In this document: in pieces, positions 1 through 8,384 of the stretch
How positions within the stretch are numbered: position 1 is the stretch's first letter
How the letters are laid out: the number at the start of each line of letters is the position of its first letter
DNA from: VGBV01 sp963813725
GTDB taxonomy: Bacteria; Actinomycetota; Thermoleophilia; Solirubrobacterales; 70-9
NCBI GenBank assembly: GCA_963813725.1
Contig: CAWFAI010000014.1
Location: 1 to 64,000, forward strand
DNA length: 64,000 nt
Direction of reading: 5' to 3'
Translations under genes and position numbers: made by a program
The notes under the pieces: generated by a model
Databases searched by the model: none
The model's input: the letters and a program-made list of their open reading frames with translations, nothing else
Told to the model about the DNA's origin: nothing

Positions 1-90
1 CGAATCGGCCCCGGAGTAGGTCGGCTCACCAGGCGTCAGATCTTCTGGACTCGGGACGAGGCCCTCGAAGCCGCCGGGCTGTCGGAGTAG
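1..90 (+). CDS. SnoaL-like/NTF2-family protein, C-terminal end only
   Basis: The open frame enters from the left edge and stops at 88-90. Its last residues read IFWTRDEALEAAGLSE, the C-terminal signature shared by the SnoaL-like proteins at 2074 and throughout 48-64 kb. Only about 29 residues are visible, so the fold is inferred from the signature alone. It is on the plus strand, like the copy at 2074, whereas the large array at the other end is on the minus strand. Confidence 0.75.
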   Translation, partial: RIGPGVGRLTRRQIFWTRDEALEAAGLSE

Positions 91-162
91 GGCCGTCCAG
101 CATCAGTCGTCCCCCGGCGGGGAGAAACCCCCTGCCGAGTCGGCTGGCGCGTGACGGGAACG

Positions 163-662
163 TCAGGCTGGTTGATCAGTGTCCGGTGTCGGAGGCGGCC
201 CTACCACTTGTAGACCGTACTTCTCGTAAACCGCGGCCATCCGGCTCATGTCCGGCGGGCCAGGGGGCATGCTTGCCATCAGCTCGGCGAGATCGGCGAA
301 AAACGTCTCAAAACCTGCCGGAGCGGGGAAACCCAACATCCGGACCGGCGCGGCGGTGGCGTTCCAATGGGTATGTACGACGCCCTTGGGAATGTGGACG
401 AAAGTCCCCGCCGGTGCTTCGAGCGTGCGTTCGCCCAGCCGAAAGGTAAGGGTCCCCTCGACCACGTAGTAGTTCTCGTCCTCCAGCGTATTCACGTGGA
501 GTGGTGTGCCGCCGCTGTGGGGAGCGAGGGCAGCCTCGATCACCGCGAGCACCCCACTGGTTTCCTCGCCGGCCGCCTTGACTACATACGTGTCGCCAAA
601 GAGCGAAACGCTCTCGCCTTCCCCGGCAGCCGAAAGATGCCTCCACCCGTTGTTTCGGTCAC
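163..662 (-). CDS. cupin-domain protein, one frameshift near 623-626
   Basis: The C-terminal 129 residues are open from 552 down to 163 and contain a cupin_2 barrel: PLHVNTLEDENYYVVEG (metal-binding motif 1, with N where the first or second H is common) and a later FVHIPKGVVHTHWN (motif 2). Upstream, the frame starting at GTG 660-662 reads VTETTGGGIFRLPGEG and joins the cupin frame if one G is restored in the GGGG run at about 623-626. The intact product would be about 167 aa. Function is unknown; small actinobacterial cupins of this type are often unassigned sugar or small-molecule binding proteins. The indel could be a sequencing error in a homopolymer. Confidence 0.75.
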
Positions 663-1005
663 AACGACACCCAGCCCTTCCGCGTCCCGATGGATGAGGC
701 CAGCGTCTTGGCTCGCCTCAGCTCGAACGATCGTGGACTCTACTTGGTCGCAGCAAGGCTCTTGTTTGCACCCGACCTCCGCTTATTTCGCTGAGAGGGG
801 TGCTGCTTTGGATGGAAAGACCCTGCTGTCGACGACCACCAATACGAAAATTGGTCTTGCTCTTGGTCGCTCGCTCCCGATAGGTTCAAATCCGATGGGG
901 CGCAAAAAGAAGAAGACAGTAGAAGCTTGGGCCCTCGAGGCACGTTTCATGGGATGGGCCCAAACAAATAGGGCGTAAACTAAGCTCGCACTCAAGGAGG
1001 GGCAG
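663..1005. other. no gene seen; contains one degenerate copy of the 16-nt palindrome
   Basis: The open frames across this stretch have no family-like features. At 805-820 the sequence GCTTTGGATGGAAAGA is a degenerate copy of the GCTTT-N6-AAAGC palindrome found elsewhere in the window. A good Shine-Dalgarno sequence (AAGGAGG) at about 994-1000 belongs to the gene starting at 1006. Confidence 0.5.
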
Positions 1006-1955
1006 ATGCGATCAAGGCAGGTCGGCAGGGCTCGGCGATTCACTCGGCCGCGACACTCAATGAAGCGACTCGGAGTAGCCGCGTCCCTCGCGGCGCTCTC
1101 GCTGGCCGCCAGCGCCTCGACGGCGGCCGGGGCGGTGACATTCGGCCAGCTCGCCCCGGGGACCCCGCCGCTGACCAGCTGCTCCGGCGAGTTCCCCGAG
1201 GACCGGTTCAACCCGACCGTGGCGTCGGGCGACTCCTACGTCGTACCGGGCGCGGGGACGATCGTCTCTTGGAGCACCAACGCCGCCGCGGGTCCGGGCC
1301 AGATGCTGACGATGAAGATCTTTCGCAAGTTCGCCGAGTCCCATGGACTACAGCGTCGTAGGCCACGATACCCGCCCCCTCACCGGCGGCACGCTCAACA
1401 CCTTTCCCGTCGCCATCCCCATCCCCGTGCAAGCCGGCGACGTGCTCGGGCTCAACACCGCGAACGACGCCCCTGGAGACGCTAACGCTTGCCAATTCGC
1501 CAGCCCCGGGGCAGTTCAATTTGCTCGCGGCGGAAACGTGCTTGACGGCCAGGTGGGGACGTTCGAGCTGGCTCACCGAACCAGAATTCAACGTAAACGT
1601 AGCGGCGGTGTTCGAGCCCTCGAACACCGCCGCGGTGCCGAAGCCCTCGAACACCTTCACCCTCGGCAAGACCCAGCGCAACCAGAAGAAGGGCACCGCG
1701 ACGATCACGGTCGATGTTCCCAACCCCGGCAAGCTGACCGGATCGGGCAGTGGCGTCAGCGCAGCCGGCGCAGCCGTGATCAGCAAGCAGGTCGGCGCGG
1801 GTCAGGCGAAGCTCCTGATCAAGGCGAAGGGCAAGAAGAAGCGCAAGCTCAACGACACCGGCAAGGTGACACTCAACGTCGCGATCACATACACCCCGAC
1901 AGGCGGCGACCCGCGCACCCGGTCGGTCAAGGTGAAGCTGAAGAAGAACCTCTGA
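1006..1955 (+). CDS. secreted beta-rich protein, two frameshifts
   Basis: This is one reading broken into three frames. Residues from ATG 1006, or from an internal ATG at 1060, give a Sec-type signal peptide (MKRLGVAASLAALSLAA, then an A-rich cleavage region). Next comes a domain with GDSYVVPGAGTIVSWSTN, and after a shift near 1337-1342 the frame reads MDYSVVGHDTRPLTGGTLN. After a second shift near 1570-1590 it reads FNVNVAAVFEPSNTAAVPKPSNTF and ends in a basic tail (KVKLKKNL). ATG 1006 is chosen because AAGGAGG lies 6 nt upstream. A duplicated stretch at about 1612-1660 encodes EPSNT/KPSNT. The C-terminal half resembles lysine-rich beta-sandwich extracellular domains. Function is unknown; it is likely exported. 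Confidence 0.65.
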
Positions 1956-2058
1956 GGAGGCGTGGGAGATCGCGGATATCGCCGCCCTCCGGGAGCAAGT
2001 AGGGGGCTAGGCCCTCGTCGCTAGTTCGCTGGCACGCGCCCCTGGCCCTAATCGGCGG

Positions 2059-2064
2059 GATACT
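2059..2064 (+). promoter_or_regulatory. -10 hexamer GATACT of the SnoaL-like gene at 2074
   Basis: GATACT lies 9 nt before ATG 2074, the same hexamer and spacing as in front of about ten minus-strand SnoaL-like genes at 48-64 kb. There is no ribosome binding site between it and the ATG, so the transcript is probably leaderless. Confidence 0.65.
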
Positions 2065-2073
2065 GCGCAGGCG

Positions 2074-2478
2074 ATGTCGGAGGAGAACGTGGAGATCGTG
2101 CGCGACGCCTGGAGGGCGTTTATAGAGCGAGGCCTCGATGGCTCTGCTGGGTACTACGCCGAGGACTGTGTCATCGAAGCAATTCCCGAAGCGCCCGACC
2201 GCGCCACCCGCCGGGGAAGGGAGGGGATACGTCTTAGGTACGAGGAGTGGGCGGAAGCTTGGGCGGGGTTGACCTGGGAGCCCTTGGAGTTCATCGACGC
2301 GGGCGAGGACGTCGTGGTCGCCGTAGTCGCGATGCGGGGCCGGAGTCAAGTCGGCGGCGCTCCGGTCGATATCCCGGTCAGCTTCGTCTACGAACTCCGT
2401 GACGGTCTGGTCGTCCGGGATCGCCCCTTTGGCTCGAAGGATCAGGCCCTCGCAGCCGCCGGGCTTGCGAGGCGCTGA
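2074..2478 (+). CDS. SnoaL-like/NTF2-family protein
   Basis: The 134-aa product starts MSEENVEIVRDAWRAF and ends QALAAAGLARR. It has the family pattern: an N-terminal helix, an acidic pocket strand (YYAEDCVIEAIPEA), a charged RRGREGIRLRYEEW helix, then a beta-sheet ending in ELRDGLVVRDRPF. NTF2-like folds form a cone-shaped pocket used for small-molecule isomerases, cyclases or binding; no catalytic assignment is possible. It is the only complete plus-strand member of the MSxENVE family here and is clearly homologous to the array at 48-64 kb. Confidence 0.85.
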   Translation: MSEENVEIVRDAWRAFIERGLDGSAGYYAEDCVIEAIPEAPDRATRRGREGIRLRYEEWAEAWAGLTWEPLEFIDAGEDVVVAVVAMRGRSQVGGAPVDIPVSFVYELRDGLVVRDRPFGSKDQALAAAGLARR

Positions 2479-2527
2479 CACATAAGGTCGGGGGCTGCAG
2501 CCAGGTAGGCACCGTAGGATTGCGGCC

Positions 2528-2929
2528 GTGCCGTTCACGCTCAGAAACCTCAAGGAGGACCTGCCGGACGTCGGGCCCAACTTCGACGGGGCGCCGGACT
2601 TGGAGTTCCGCCTTGCGACCGAGGCGCTCGAGCTGGAGCAATCCGGCCTGGGCTACCAGCGCGTGCCGCCCGGCTATCGCTTTCCGTACGGCCATACGCA
2701 CAAGAGGCAGGAGGAGGTGTACGTGGTCGTGCGCGGGAGCGGGCGGATGAAGCTCGACGACGAGATCGTCGAGCTCAAGCAGTGGGACGTGGTGCGCGTC
2801 CCGCCCGGTACGTGGCGAGGCTACGAGGCCGGGCCGGAGGGTCTCGAGATCATCGTCATCGGCGCGCCCAACCTCGGCGAGGCTCCGCGCGAAGACGTCG
2901 AGGGCCAGCGCGACTGGTGGGCTGACTAG
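2528..2929 (+). CDS. cupin-domain protein
   Basis: A 133-aa single-domain cupin with GTG start. Motif 1 is visible as YGHTHKRQEEVYVVVRGSG and motif 2 as VVRVPPGTWRGYEAGPEG, where the usual motif-2 His is replaced. A TAGGAT hexamer at 2515-2520 stands 7 nt before the GTG with no Shine-Dalgarno, so the message is probably leaderless. Small cupins of this kind are often annotated only as cupin domain-containing protein; the substrate is unknown. Confidence 0.85.
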   Translation: MPFTLRNLKEDLPDVGPNFDGAPDLEFRLATEALELEQSGLGYQRVPPGYRFPYGHTHKRQEEVYVVVRGSGRMKLDDEIVELKQWDVVRVPPGTWRGYEAGPEGLEIIVIGAPNLGEAPREDVEGQRDWWAD

Positions 2930-2951
2930 CTCGAAAAGCGTCCTCCGACAG

Positions 2952-2988
2952 CCGCTTTGGACGAGAAGCGGTGCTTTGATATGGAAGC
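2952..2988. repeat. two adjacent GCTTT-N6-AAAGC type palindromes
   Basis: CCGCTTTGGACGAGAAGCGG (2952-2971) is followed directly by GCTTTGATATGGAAGC (2973-2988). A GATACT-type hexamer lies at about 3003-3008, so the palindromes sit where an operator or -35-overlapping site would be for the GFA gene. Confidence 0.6.
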
Positions 2989-3054
2989 GGCGCTTTGAGC
3001 GGGATACTGCCTGGCCTATGTCACGACGAGACCTCTCGAGCGAACGGAGAACTC

Positions 3055-3492
3055 ATGAGCCAGGATGAAAAGACCTACGAAGGGGAGTGCTACTGCGGCG
3101 CCGTCACGATTGAAGTCACGGGCGATCCGGAGGGCGCTGGCTACTGCCATTGCGCGGCGTGCAGGAGCTGGTCCGCCGGCCCGGTCAACGCATTCACGCT
3201 CTGGAAGCCCGAGGCGGTCAAGGTGACCCAGGGAGAAGACCAGATCGGCGAGTACAACAAGCACGAGCGGAGCTACCGGCAGTGGTGCAAGTCCTGCGGC
3301 GGCCATCTGCTGACCCGGCACCCGCAGTGGGGTCTGGTCGACGTCTACGCGGCGACGATCCCTGAATTTCCGTTTGAACCCGGGGTGCACGTCAATTACG
3401 AGTCGACAGTGCTGCCCATGAAGGATGGCCTCCCCAAGCTCAAGGACTTCCCCGAAGAGCTGGGTGGCTCGGGCGAGACGCTCCCCGAGTAG
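3055..3492 (+). CDS. GFA/CENP-V family zinc protein (glutathione-dependent formaldehyde-activating enzyme-like)
   Basis: The 145-aa product carries the zinc-binding cysteines of the GFA fold: CYCGAV near residue 11, YCHCAACR near residue 30, and WCKSCGGHL near residue 80. The start at 3055 is chosen because GGAG lies about 8 nt upstream and the family begins just before the first CxC; an in-frame ATG-less extension to 2995 has no support. The upstream palindromes and GATACT hexamer suggest a short leader. Family members are mostly of unknown substrate; only a few are shown to act on S-hydroxymethylglutathione, and actinobacteria generally lack glutathione, so the textbook reaction should not be assumed. 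Confidence 0.85.
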   Translation: MSQDEKTYEGECYCGAVTIEVTGDPEGAGYCHCAACRSWSAGPVNAFTLWKPEAVKVTQGEDQIGEYNKHERSYRQWCKSCGGHLLTRHPQWGLVDVYAATIPEFPFEPGVHVNYESTVLPMKDGLPKLKDFPEELGGSGETLPE

Positions 3493-3592
3493 CAGCGCGA
3501 CCGGCGGGGATCTTCCTGGCCTCGTTTGCGGCCTTTCCCGGCCCTTCTGTTGCCCCCGTGTTGCCCCTGGGAGTCCGGGTCCTCGGGGGTTC

Positions 3593-3610
3593 CGCTTTGC
3601 ATGGAAAGCG
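3593..3610. repeat. 16-nt palindrome copy between convergent genes
   Basis: CGCTTTGCATGGAAAGCG is a perfect 6-bp stem with a 6-nt centre. It lies between the ends of the convergent GFA and glycosyltransferase genes. No T-tract follows on either strand, so it is not an ordinary intrinsic terminator. Confidence 0.6.
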
Positions 3611-3624
3611 CTCCCCCAGCGCGT

Positions 3625-5013
3625 TCAGCGCCAGCGCCGAGCGGTTCCGGCGATGTACTGGCAATATCCGCGAAGCGCGGCCGCCGAAGTCAGCACCTGA
3701 AAGGCGAATAGGTAACAGAAGAAGCCCCGCTTGTCCGGGTCGACGTCGACCCCCAAGCGACTGAAGACCCAGCGCTCCTGCCACCGCCTCAACAGACCGT
3801 AGACGAACAGGGTTATCGGAATTACCAGCATCGACCACCACGAGACGATCAGCGGGTAGCCGAAGGCGAACAGGATCGCGCCGGGCACCCAGAAGAACAG
3901 ATAGCCGATGTCGAGCAACGGCACGAGGTAGTCGATCCCGGCGACGAACTTCGTCAGAACGCGCGGCTGCTTCTGGGGCGGGTTGGTCCGGATTCCCTCG
4001 ACCATGCCACGGGCCCACCGCGAGCGCTGGCTCAGGAACTGGCGAACCCGCTCGGGCACGAACGTGAAACCCACGGCGATCGGCTCGTACCCGACGATCC
4101 CGCGTTCGTTCATCAGGGTCCAGGTGAGAACGATGTCCTCGCCGATCGCATCCGGCCATCCGCCGACTGCGCGAAGGTCCGCAGTCCAGTAGGCCGAGAA
4201 CGCACCCTGGGCCACGAGCGCGCTGTTGTAGGCCGACTGCATCCGCTTGATTCCGTTGATGCCGAGTCGGTAGTCCCAGCCCTGCATCTTCGTCAGCAGG
4301 TTGGTGGTCGGGTTCCCCGCCACCAGGGCGCCCGCGCAGGCGCACGTGTGCTGATCCTGCGGGCGGCCCGCCACGCGAGCGATCAGATACCTGAGCGAAT
4401 CACGGTGGGGATGCGTGTCGGCGTCGATGCTGACGACGAGAGGTGTGCTGATAGTCGCCAGGGCGGCGTTCAGCGCCCGGTACTTGCCTTGCTCGGCCTC
4501 GAACACGCGGCGATAGCGGAGACCATGCCGCTGCGCCTCCTCCTCTGCGAGCTCCGCCGTCCGGTCGGTCGAGTTGTTGTCCGCCAGGACGACCTCGATC
4601 GCGCCGGGGTAGGAGAGGCCTCCGATCCGTTCGAGCGTGGCGGCGATCGAAGCCTCCTCGTTCCACGCTGCGATGACGATCGTGACCGGCGGCCACTCGC
4701 CTTCCGGCCATTCGCCCTTGGGCGGCGCCAACACCGGAAAGCGGTAGGGACTCAGGATCAGGGTGAAGACGAGGAAGCCGATGATCAGGGATGGGATGTA
4801 AGCGAGCAGGATTGGGATGACCCACGCAGCGATTGGGCCGATTGCGCTCTCGAGATCCGATCGCCATGGATCCGACAGGTAGACCGCGAACGCAACCCAC
4901 GCGATGGTGAGTAAAAAAGCGGCAACGAAGAGCCAGGTCGGCCGGGGGCCGTAGTCAGGACGTCGACGCTTTGCGAAGCCTCCAAGCCGATCAGGCTCGG
5001 GCATGTCTCCCAC
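3625..5013 (-). CDS. membrane glycosyltransferase family 2
   Basis: A 462-aa protein. Two N-terminal membrane segments (about residues 27-46 and 66-88) are followed by a GT-A domain with VTIVIAAWNEEASI, the ADNNST nucleotide site, SIDADT (the DxD-type metal motif), GEDIVLTW (catalytic acid) and QRSRWARGM, the (Q/R)xxRW motif of processive synthases. Three or four C-terminal membrane segments follow. This is the layout of hyaluronan/poly-GlcNAc/cellulose-like synthases, so a membrane-bound polysaccharide or glycolipid glycosyltransferase is likely; donor and acceptor are unknown. GGGAGAC precedes the ATG, giving a plausible Shine-Dalgarno. Confidence 0.88.
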   Translation of the reverse strand: MGDMPEPDRLGGFAKRRRPDYGPRPTWLFVAAFLLTIAWVAFAVYLSDPWRSDLESAIGPIAAWVIPILLAYIPSLIIGFLVFTLILSPYRFPVLAPPKGEWPEGEWPPVTIVIAAWNEEASIAATLERIGGLSYPGAIEVVLADNNSTDRTAELAEEEAQRHGLRYRRVFEAEQGKYRALNAALATISTPLVVSIDADTHPHRDSLRYLIARVAGRPQDQHTCACAGALVAGNPTTNLLTKMQGWDYRLGINGIKRMQSAYNSALVAQGAFSAYWTADLRAVGGWPDAIGEDIVLTWTLMNERGIVGYEPIAVGFTFVPERVRQFLSQRSRWARGMVEGIRTNPPQKQPRVLTKFVAGIDYLVPLLDIGYLFFWVPGAILFAFGYPLIVSWWSMLVIPITLFVYGLLRRWQERWVFSRLGVDVDPDKRGFFCYLFAFQVLTSAAALRGYCQYIAGTARRWR

Positions 5014-5050
5014 GGTTCGAGTATCGCAAGCCTTCTGGGCGTTCTTTCCT

Positions 5051-5066
5051 GCTTTGGACGAAAAGC
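5051..5066. repeat. 16-nt palindrome copy GCTTT-N6-AAAGC
   Basis: GCTTTGGACGAAAAGC lies about 40 nt upstream of the minus-strand glycosyltransferase start. It has the GGACGA centre, the same as in the copies at 55240 and 62140 read on the other strand. Confidence 0.6.
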
Positions 5067-5237
5067 GGCTATCGCCCGCGTAGTAGTCGCTACGGAGTAC
5101 CGGGCGTCCGAGCGGAGGCCGGGAGTGGCTTCTCCCCTCCTTCCTTCACTTCGGCGCGATCAGGGTCGTTCGAGTAGCCGGTGTTGCCCCCCTGCGTTGC
5201 CCCATCCCGCTCGGCGTGAGACGAAGCCCAAACGAAA

Positions 5238-5253
5238 CCCCGCCGTAGCGGGG
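5238..5253 (-). terminator. intrinsic terminator after tRNA-Met
   Basis: CCCCGC-CGTA-GCGGGG forms a 6-bp GC stem. On the minus strand it is followed by TTTCGTTT. It lies about 12 nt past the 3' end of the minus-strand tRNA. Confidence 0.65.
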
Positions 5254-5264
5254 CTTTCCGATGA

Positions 5265-5337
5265 TGCCGGAGGCAGGATTCGAACCTGCGACACGCGGAT
5301 TATGATTCCGCTGCTCTAACCACTGAGCTACTCCGGC
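5265..5337 (-). tRNA. tRNA-Met (CAT)
   Basis: A complete 73-nt cloverleaf. The acceptor is GCCGGAG paired with CTCCGGC plus a discriminator A, the D-arm is GCTC-AGTGGTTA-GAGC, the anticodon stem-loop is GCGGA-ATCATAA-TCCGC (anticodon CAT at 5302-5304) and the T-arm is GCAGG-TTCGAAT-CCTGC. CCA is not encoded. G1-C72 pairing argues against initiator tRNA. A lysidine-modified tRNA-Ile (CAT) cannot be fully excluded. A TACGAT hexamer (minus strand, 5349-5354) is a candidate -10. Confidence 0.95.
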
Positions 5338-5395
5338 GGGGAGGCTGAATCGTAGCCAGCGGTGTGGGGGTCCCGGCGCCCCTTAGGGTTCGGCC

Positions 5396-6343
5396 ATGGC
5401 CGGCGATTTGGAGCGGGCGGTGAGCGCGGTGGTCAACGATTGCCTCGGCGTCACCGCGGGCGAGGAGGTGCTGGTCGTCTGCAATCCCGCGACGGGCGCG
5501 CTGGGCGAGGCGATGCGCGCCGAGGCGGCCGGGGCGGGGGCCGAGGCGGTGCTGGCGGTGATGGGCGAGCGGGCGTCGCATGCGGGCGAGCCGCCGGCGA
5601 GCGTGGCCGAGGCGATGGCCGCGGCCGACGTGGTGCTGGCGCCGACCGTGCAGTCGCTATCGCACACCGCCGCCCGCAAGCGCGCCAGCGACGCGGGGAC
5701 GCGGATCGCGACGCTCCCAGGCGTCACCGAGGAGATGCTGGCCCGGGTGATGAGCGCCGACATGGCCGAGCTGCGCCGCCGGGGCGCGGTCGTGGCGGAG
5801 AAGCTGGACGCCGCCGCCGAAGCGGTGATCACATGCCCCAACGGCAGCGACCTGCACCTGGACCTGCGCGGGCGGACCGCGATCCCCGACGCCGGCGAGC
5901 TGACCGCGCGCGGCGCCTTCGGCAACCTGCCCTGCGGCGAGGGGTTCATCCCGCCGGCCGGTGGCTGGGGGACGCTGGTGATCGACGGCTCGATGGCGGG
6001 GGTGGGCCGGGTGGAGGGGCCCGTGGAGCTGGTCGTCGAGGACGGGCACCTGACCTCGGCGCGCGGCGGCCAGGGAATGGCGTTCATGGAGCTGCTCACC
6101 GCCCACGGCGAGGACGGGACCAACGTCGCCGAGCTGGGGATCGGGACCAACGAGAAGGCGATCCTCACCGGCAACATCCTCGAGGACGAGAAGATCCTCG
6201 GGACCGCCCACGTCGCCTTCGGCGCCTCGGCCGCCATCGGCGGCAACGTGCAGGTGCCGGTACACCTGGACTGCGTGGTGACGAAGCCGACGGTCGAGTT
6301 GGACGGCGAGCCGATCGTGCGCGAAGGCGAGCTGCTCGTCTGA
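5396..6343 (+). CDS. M29-type aminopeptidase-like protein
   Basis: The 315-aa product resembles the leucyl aminopeptidase/M29 group. It has an N-terminal alpha/beta half that builds VLVVCNP-type strands, and a C-terminal half with LGIGTNEKA, the E-D-E-K stretch, GTAHVAFG and VPVHLD, where M29 metal ligands (E, E, H, Y/H, D) lie. The protein is shorter than thermophilic M29 enzymes (about 400 aa), so activity is not assured. TAGGGT at 5384-5389 is 6 nt before the ATG, a leaderless arrangement. The next gene starts 25 nt after the stop and may be co-transcribed. Confidence 0.75.
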   Translation: MAGDLERAVSAVVNDCLGVTAGEEVLVVCNPATGALGEAMRAEAAGAGAEAVLAVMGERASHAGEPPASVAEAMAAADVVLAPTVQSLSHTAARKRASDAGTRIATLPGVTEEMLARVMSADMAELRRRGAVVAEKLDAAAEAVITCPNGSDLHLDLRGRTAIPDAGELTARGAFGNLPCGEGFIPPAGGWGTLVIDGSMAGVGRVEGPVELVVEDGHLTSARGGQGMAFMELLTAHGEDGTNVAELGIGTNEKAILTGNILEDEKILGTAHVAFGASAAIGGNVQVPVHLDCVVTKPTVELDGEPIVREGELLV

Positions 6344-6368
6344 TGTGCGGAGCGGGAGGGGCCGCCCG

Positions 6369-7256
6369 ATGAGCCTGCTCTGCGTGCCCAACTTCTCCGA
6401 GGGCCGCAACGAGCGGGTGGTGGACGCGCTCGAGGCGACGCTTCGCGCGAACGCCACGGTGCTCAGCTCCCACTTCGACGCCGAGCACAACCGCTGCGTC
6501 TTCACCCTGACCGGAGGCTCCGAACAGCTGCGGGCGGCGGCCGTCGCGGGGGCCCAGCACGCGCTGGAGCTGATCGACCTGCGCCGGCATCAGGGTCTCC
6601 ATCCGCACGTCGGCGCCCTGGACGTCTGCCCCTTCGTCTGGGTCCACGACGACTTCCACCAGTCGGCCGTCGAGGCCGCGCGCGGGGCGGCCGCGGGCAT
6701 CGCCGAGCTGGGGATCCCGGTGTTCCTCTATGGCGAGCTGGCCCGCGACGAGGAGCGCCGCGAGCGCGCCTTCTTCCGCCGCGGCGGGCCGGACGAGCTG
6801 GCGCGGCGGATGGAGGCGGGCGAGCTCGAGCCCGACCTCGGCCCCTCCGCGCCCCACCCCCGCGCCGGGGCGACGCTGGTGACGGCGCGGCGGCCGCTGG
6901 TGGCCTTCAACCTCGAGCTGGACACGCCGGACCCCGAGGTCGCGCGCGAGGTCGCCGCCCGGCTGCGCGAGGCCGGGGGAGGGCTGCCGGGCGTACGCGC
7001 CCTGGGCCTGCCACGCGAGCGTGAGGGCGCTCAGGTGTCGGTCAACGTCCACGACGCCGATGCGGTGCCGCTGGCGCGCGTCGTCGAGGAGGTGCGCAGG
7101 CTGGCCGCAGAGCACGGGGCGCGTCCGGTCGAGGCCGAGCTGGTGGGGCTCGCTCCGGCGTCCGCCATGGAGGGCTATCCCGACGAGGTTCCGATCCGAG
7201 ACTTCGACCCGGCCCAGCACGTGATCGAGCGGGTGCTGGGCGAGCCCGGCCGCTGA
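6369..7256 (+). CDS. glutamate formimidoyltransferase-like protein (FtcD N-terminal family)
   Basis: A 295-aa protein beginning MSLLCVPNFSEGRN, the hallmark N-terminus of formimidoyltransferases. GLHPHVGALDVCPFVW with its conserved HPH/GA(L/D)D segment follows near residue 75, and a C-terminal domain contains VAFNLELDTPDPEVAR. Known FTCD proteins move a formimino group from formiminoglutamate to tetrahydrofolate in histidine degradation. No other hut genes are visible here, so the physiological role is inferred from family only. The start at ATG 6369 fits the family N-terminus; the extension to 6345 is rejected. It is probably in an operon with the preceding peptidase. Confidence 0.85.
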   Translation: MSLLCVPNFSEGRNERVVDALEATLRANATVLSSHFDAEHNRCVFTLTGGSEQLRAAAVAGAQHALELIDLRRHQGLHPHVGALDVCPFVWVHDDFHQSAVEAARGAAAGIAELGIPVFLYGELARDEERRERAFFRRGGPDELARRMEAGELEPDLGPSAPHPRAGATLVTARRPLVAFNLELDTPDPEVAREVAARLREAGGGLPGVRALGLPREREGAQVSVNVHDADAVPLARVVEEVRRLAAEHGARPVEAELVGLAPASAMEGYPDEVPIRDFDPAQHVIERVLGEPGR

Positions 7257-7280
7257 CGGCGATCATCTAGATTTCCCGCC

Positions 7281-7703
7281 GTGGCCCAGACGAAGAAGAA
7301 GCGCCGGCGCAAGCACCGCGGCACCCAGGGCGGGCGTGTCGATGACCGCCCGCGCCGGCGTCCCGCGAACCGCGCCGAGGCCCGCCAGCAGGCGAAGGCC
7401 CGCCGCTCCGGCGGCGGCGGATCCAAGCGGCGCCAGACGGGATCCGGCCCCGGCGGCCGCCCGCTCACACCCCCCACCTGGGCCAGCGCGGCGAAGAAGG
7501 CCGCTCTCGCAGGCGGGATCTTCTTCGTGCTACTGGCGGTGGCCTTCGGCCGCCCGGTCGGGGCCTCGGCGGCACTCGCCGGGTTCATGCTCCTCTTCTA
7601 CATCCCGATGGCCTACTACACCGACCGCTTCATGTACAGCCGGCGGCTGGCCAAGATCGCGCAGGAGCAGGCCGAGCGCAAGCAGGGCCCCGCGGCCGAC
7701 TGA
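7281..7703 (+). CDS. small basic membrane protein, unknown
   Basis: A 140-aa protein with GTG start. Residues 1-65 are very basic and probably disordered (TKKKRRRKHRG, then Arg/Gly-rich). Two transmembrane helices follow (about residues 72-90 and 95-112), then a short charged tail. TAGATT at 7268-7273 lies 7 nt upstream of the GTG, so it is probably leaderless. The layout is seen in small actinobacterial membrane proteins next to hisS, but I do not recognise a named family. Confidence 0.75.
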   Translation: MAQTKKKRRRKHRGTQGGRVDDRPRRRPANRAEARQQAKARRSGGGGSKRRQTGSGPGGRPLTPPTWASAAKKAALAGGIFFVLLAVAFGRPVGASAALAGFMLLFYIPMAYYTDRFMYSRRLAKIAQEQAERKQGPAAD

Positions 7704-7717
7704 CTACCCTCCCGCCC

Positions 7718-8356
7718 ATGGACGTGCAGATGCTGACCGTCGGGCAGGTGGCCGAGAACTGCTTCATCCTCAACGCCGAGGGGTCCGAGCGCGCGCTGGT
7801 CGTGGATCCAGGCGACGAGGCGGAGCGAATCATCGGCGCGATCGAGGACAAGGGCCTGAGCGTCGAGGGCATCCTGCTCACCCACACCCACTTCGACCAC
7901 ATCGGGGCCGTGGCGCCTGTGGCGAGGGCGACCGGGGCACCGGTCTGGTGCCCCGAGATCGAGACGCCGGTGCTGGCCGACATCAACTCGTTCGTCCCCT
8001 GGCCCGGCTTCGGCCCCTTCGAGGACTACGACGCCGACCACACGGTAAGCGGCGGCGAGAAGCTGGACCTGGCGGGCCTCCAGATCGACGTCATCTTCAC
8101 CCCGGGACACAGCCCGGGCCACGTCACCTATTCGATCCCCGCGGAGGGAGTGATCTTCTCGGGCGACGTCCTCTTCGAGGGCTCGGTGGGGCGCACCGAC
8201 CTGCCCGGCGGGGACTGGCCGACCCTGCTCGAGTCCATCCGGACGCTGGTCGACGGCCATCCGCCCGAGACCACGGTCTATCCCGGCCACATGGGCATCA
8301 CCACGCTCGCCGCCGAGCGGCAGTCGAACCCGTTCCTGCAGGAACTGGCTCAGTAG
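7718..8356 (+). CDS. MBL-fold metallohydrolase, glyoxalase II-like
   Basis: A 212-aa metallo-beta-lactamase fold protein. THTHFDHIGAV near residue 55 is the HxHxDH zinc motif, GHSPGHV near residue 130 provides the next His, SGDVLFEGSVGRTDLPGGD the bridging Asp, and YPGHMGITT the last His. This pattern matches the YcbL/glyoxalase II-like subfamily, which hydrolyses thioesters. Here it sits directly upstream of hisS, a neighbourhood often seen in bacteria. TACCCT is 7 nt before the ATG. Confidence 0.88.
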   Translation: MDVQMLTVGQVAENCFILNAEGSERALVVDPGDEAERIIGAIEDKGLSVEGILLTHTHFDHIGAVAPVARATGAPVWCPEIETPVLADINSFVPWPGFGPFEDYDADHTVSGGEKLDLAGLQIDVIFTPGHSPGHVTYSIPAEGVIFSGDVLFEGSVGRTDLPGGDWPTLLESIRTLVDGHPPETTVYPGHMGITTLAAERQSNPFLQELAQ

Positions 8357-8384
8357 CCGCCGCCGGGGCTATCGTCGCCCCCTG

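Noticed and set aside
91..162. Terminator after the partial SnoaL-like gene
   Set aside because: GC-rich inverted stretches (CCCCCGGCGGGG) are present but the stem is ambiguous and no T-tract follows.
840..905. tRNA T-arm (GGTTCAAATCC at about 883)
   Set aside because: Only the T-loop-like string is present, with a mismatch in the stem and no matching anticodon arm or 5' acceptor strand.
3593..3610. Palindromes as intrinsic terminators
   Set aside because: The 16-nt palindromes have short AT-containing stems and no following T-tract on either strand; several lie upstream of promoters.
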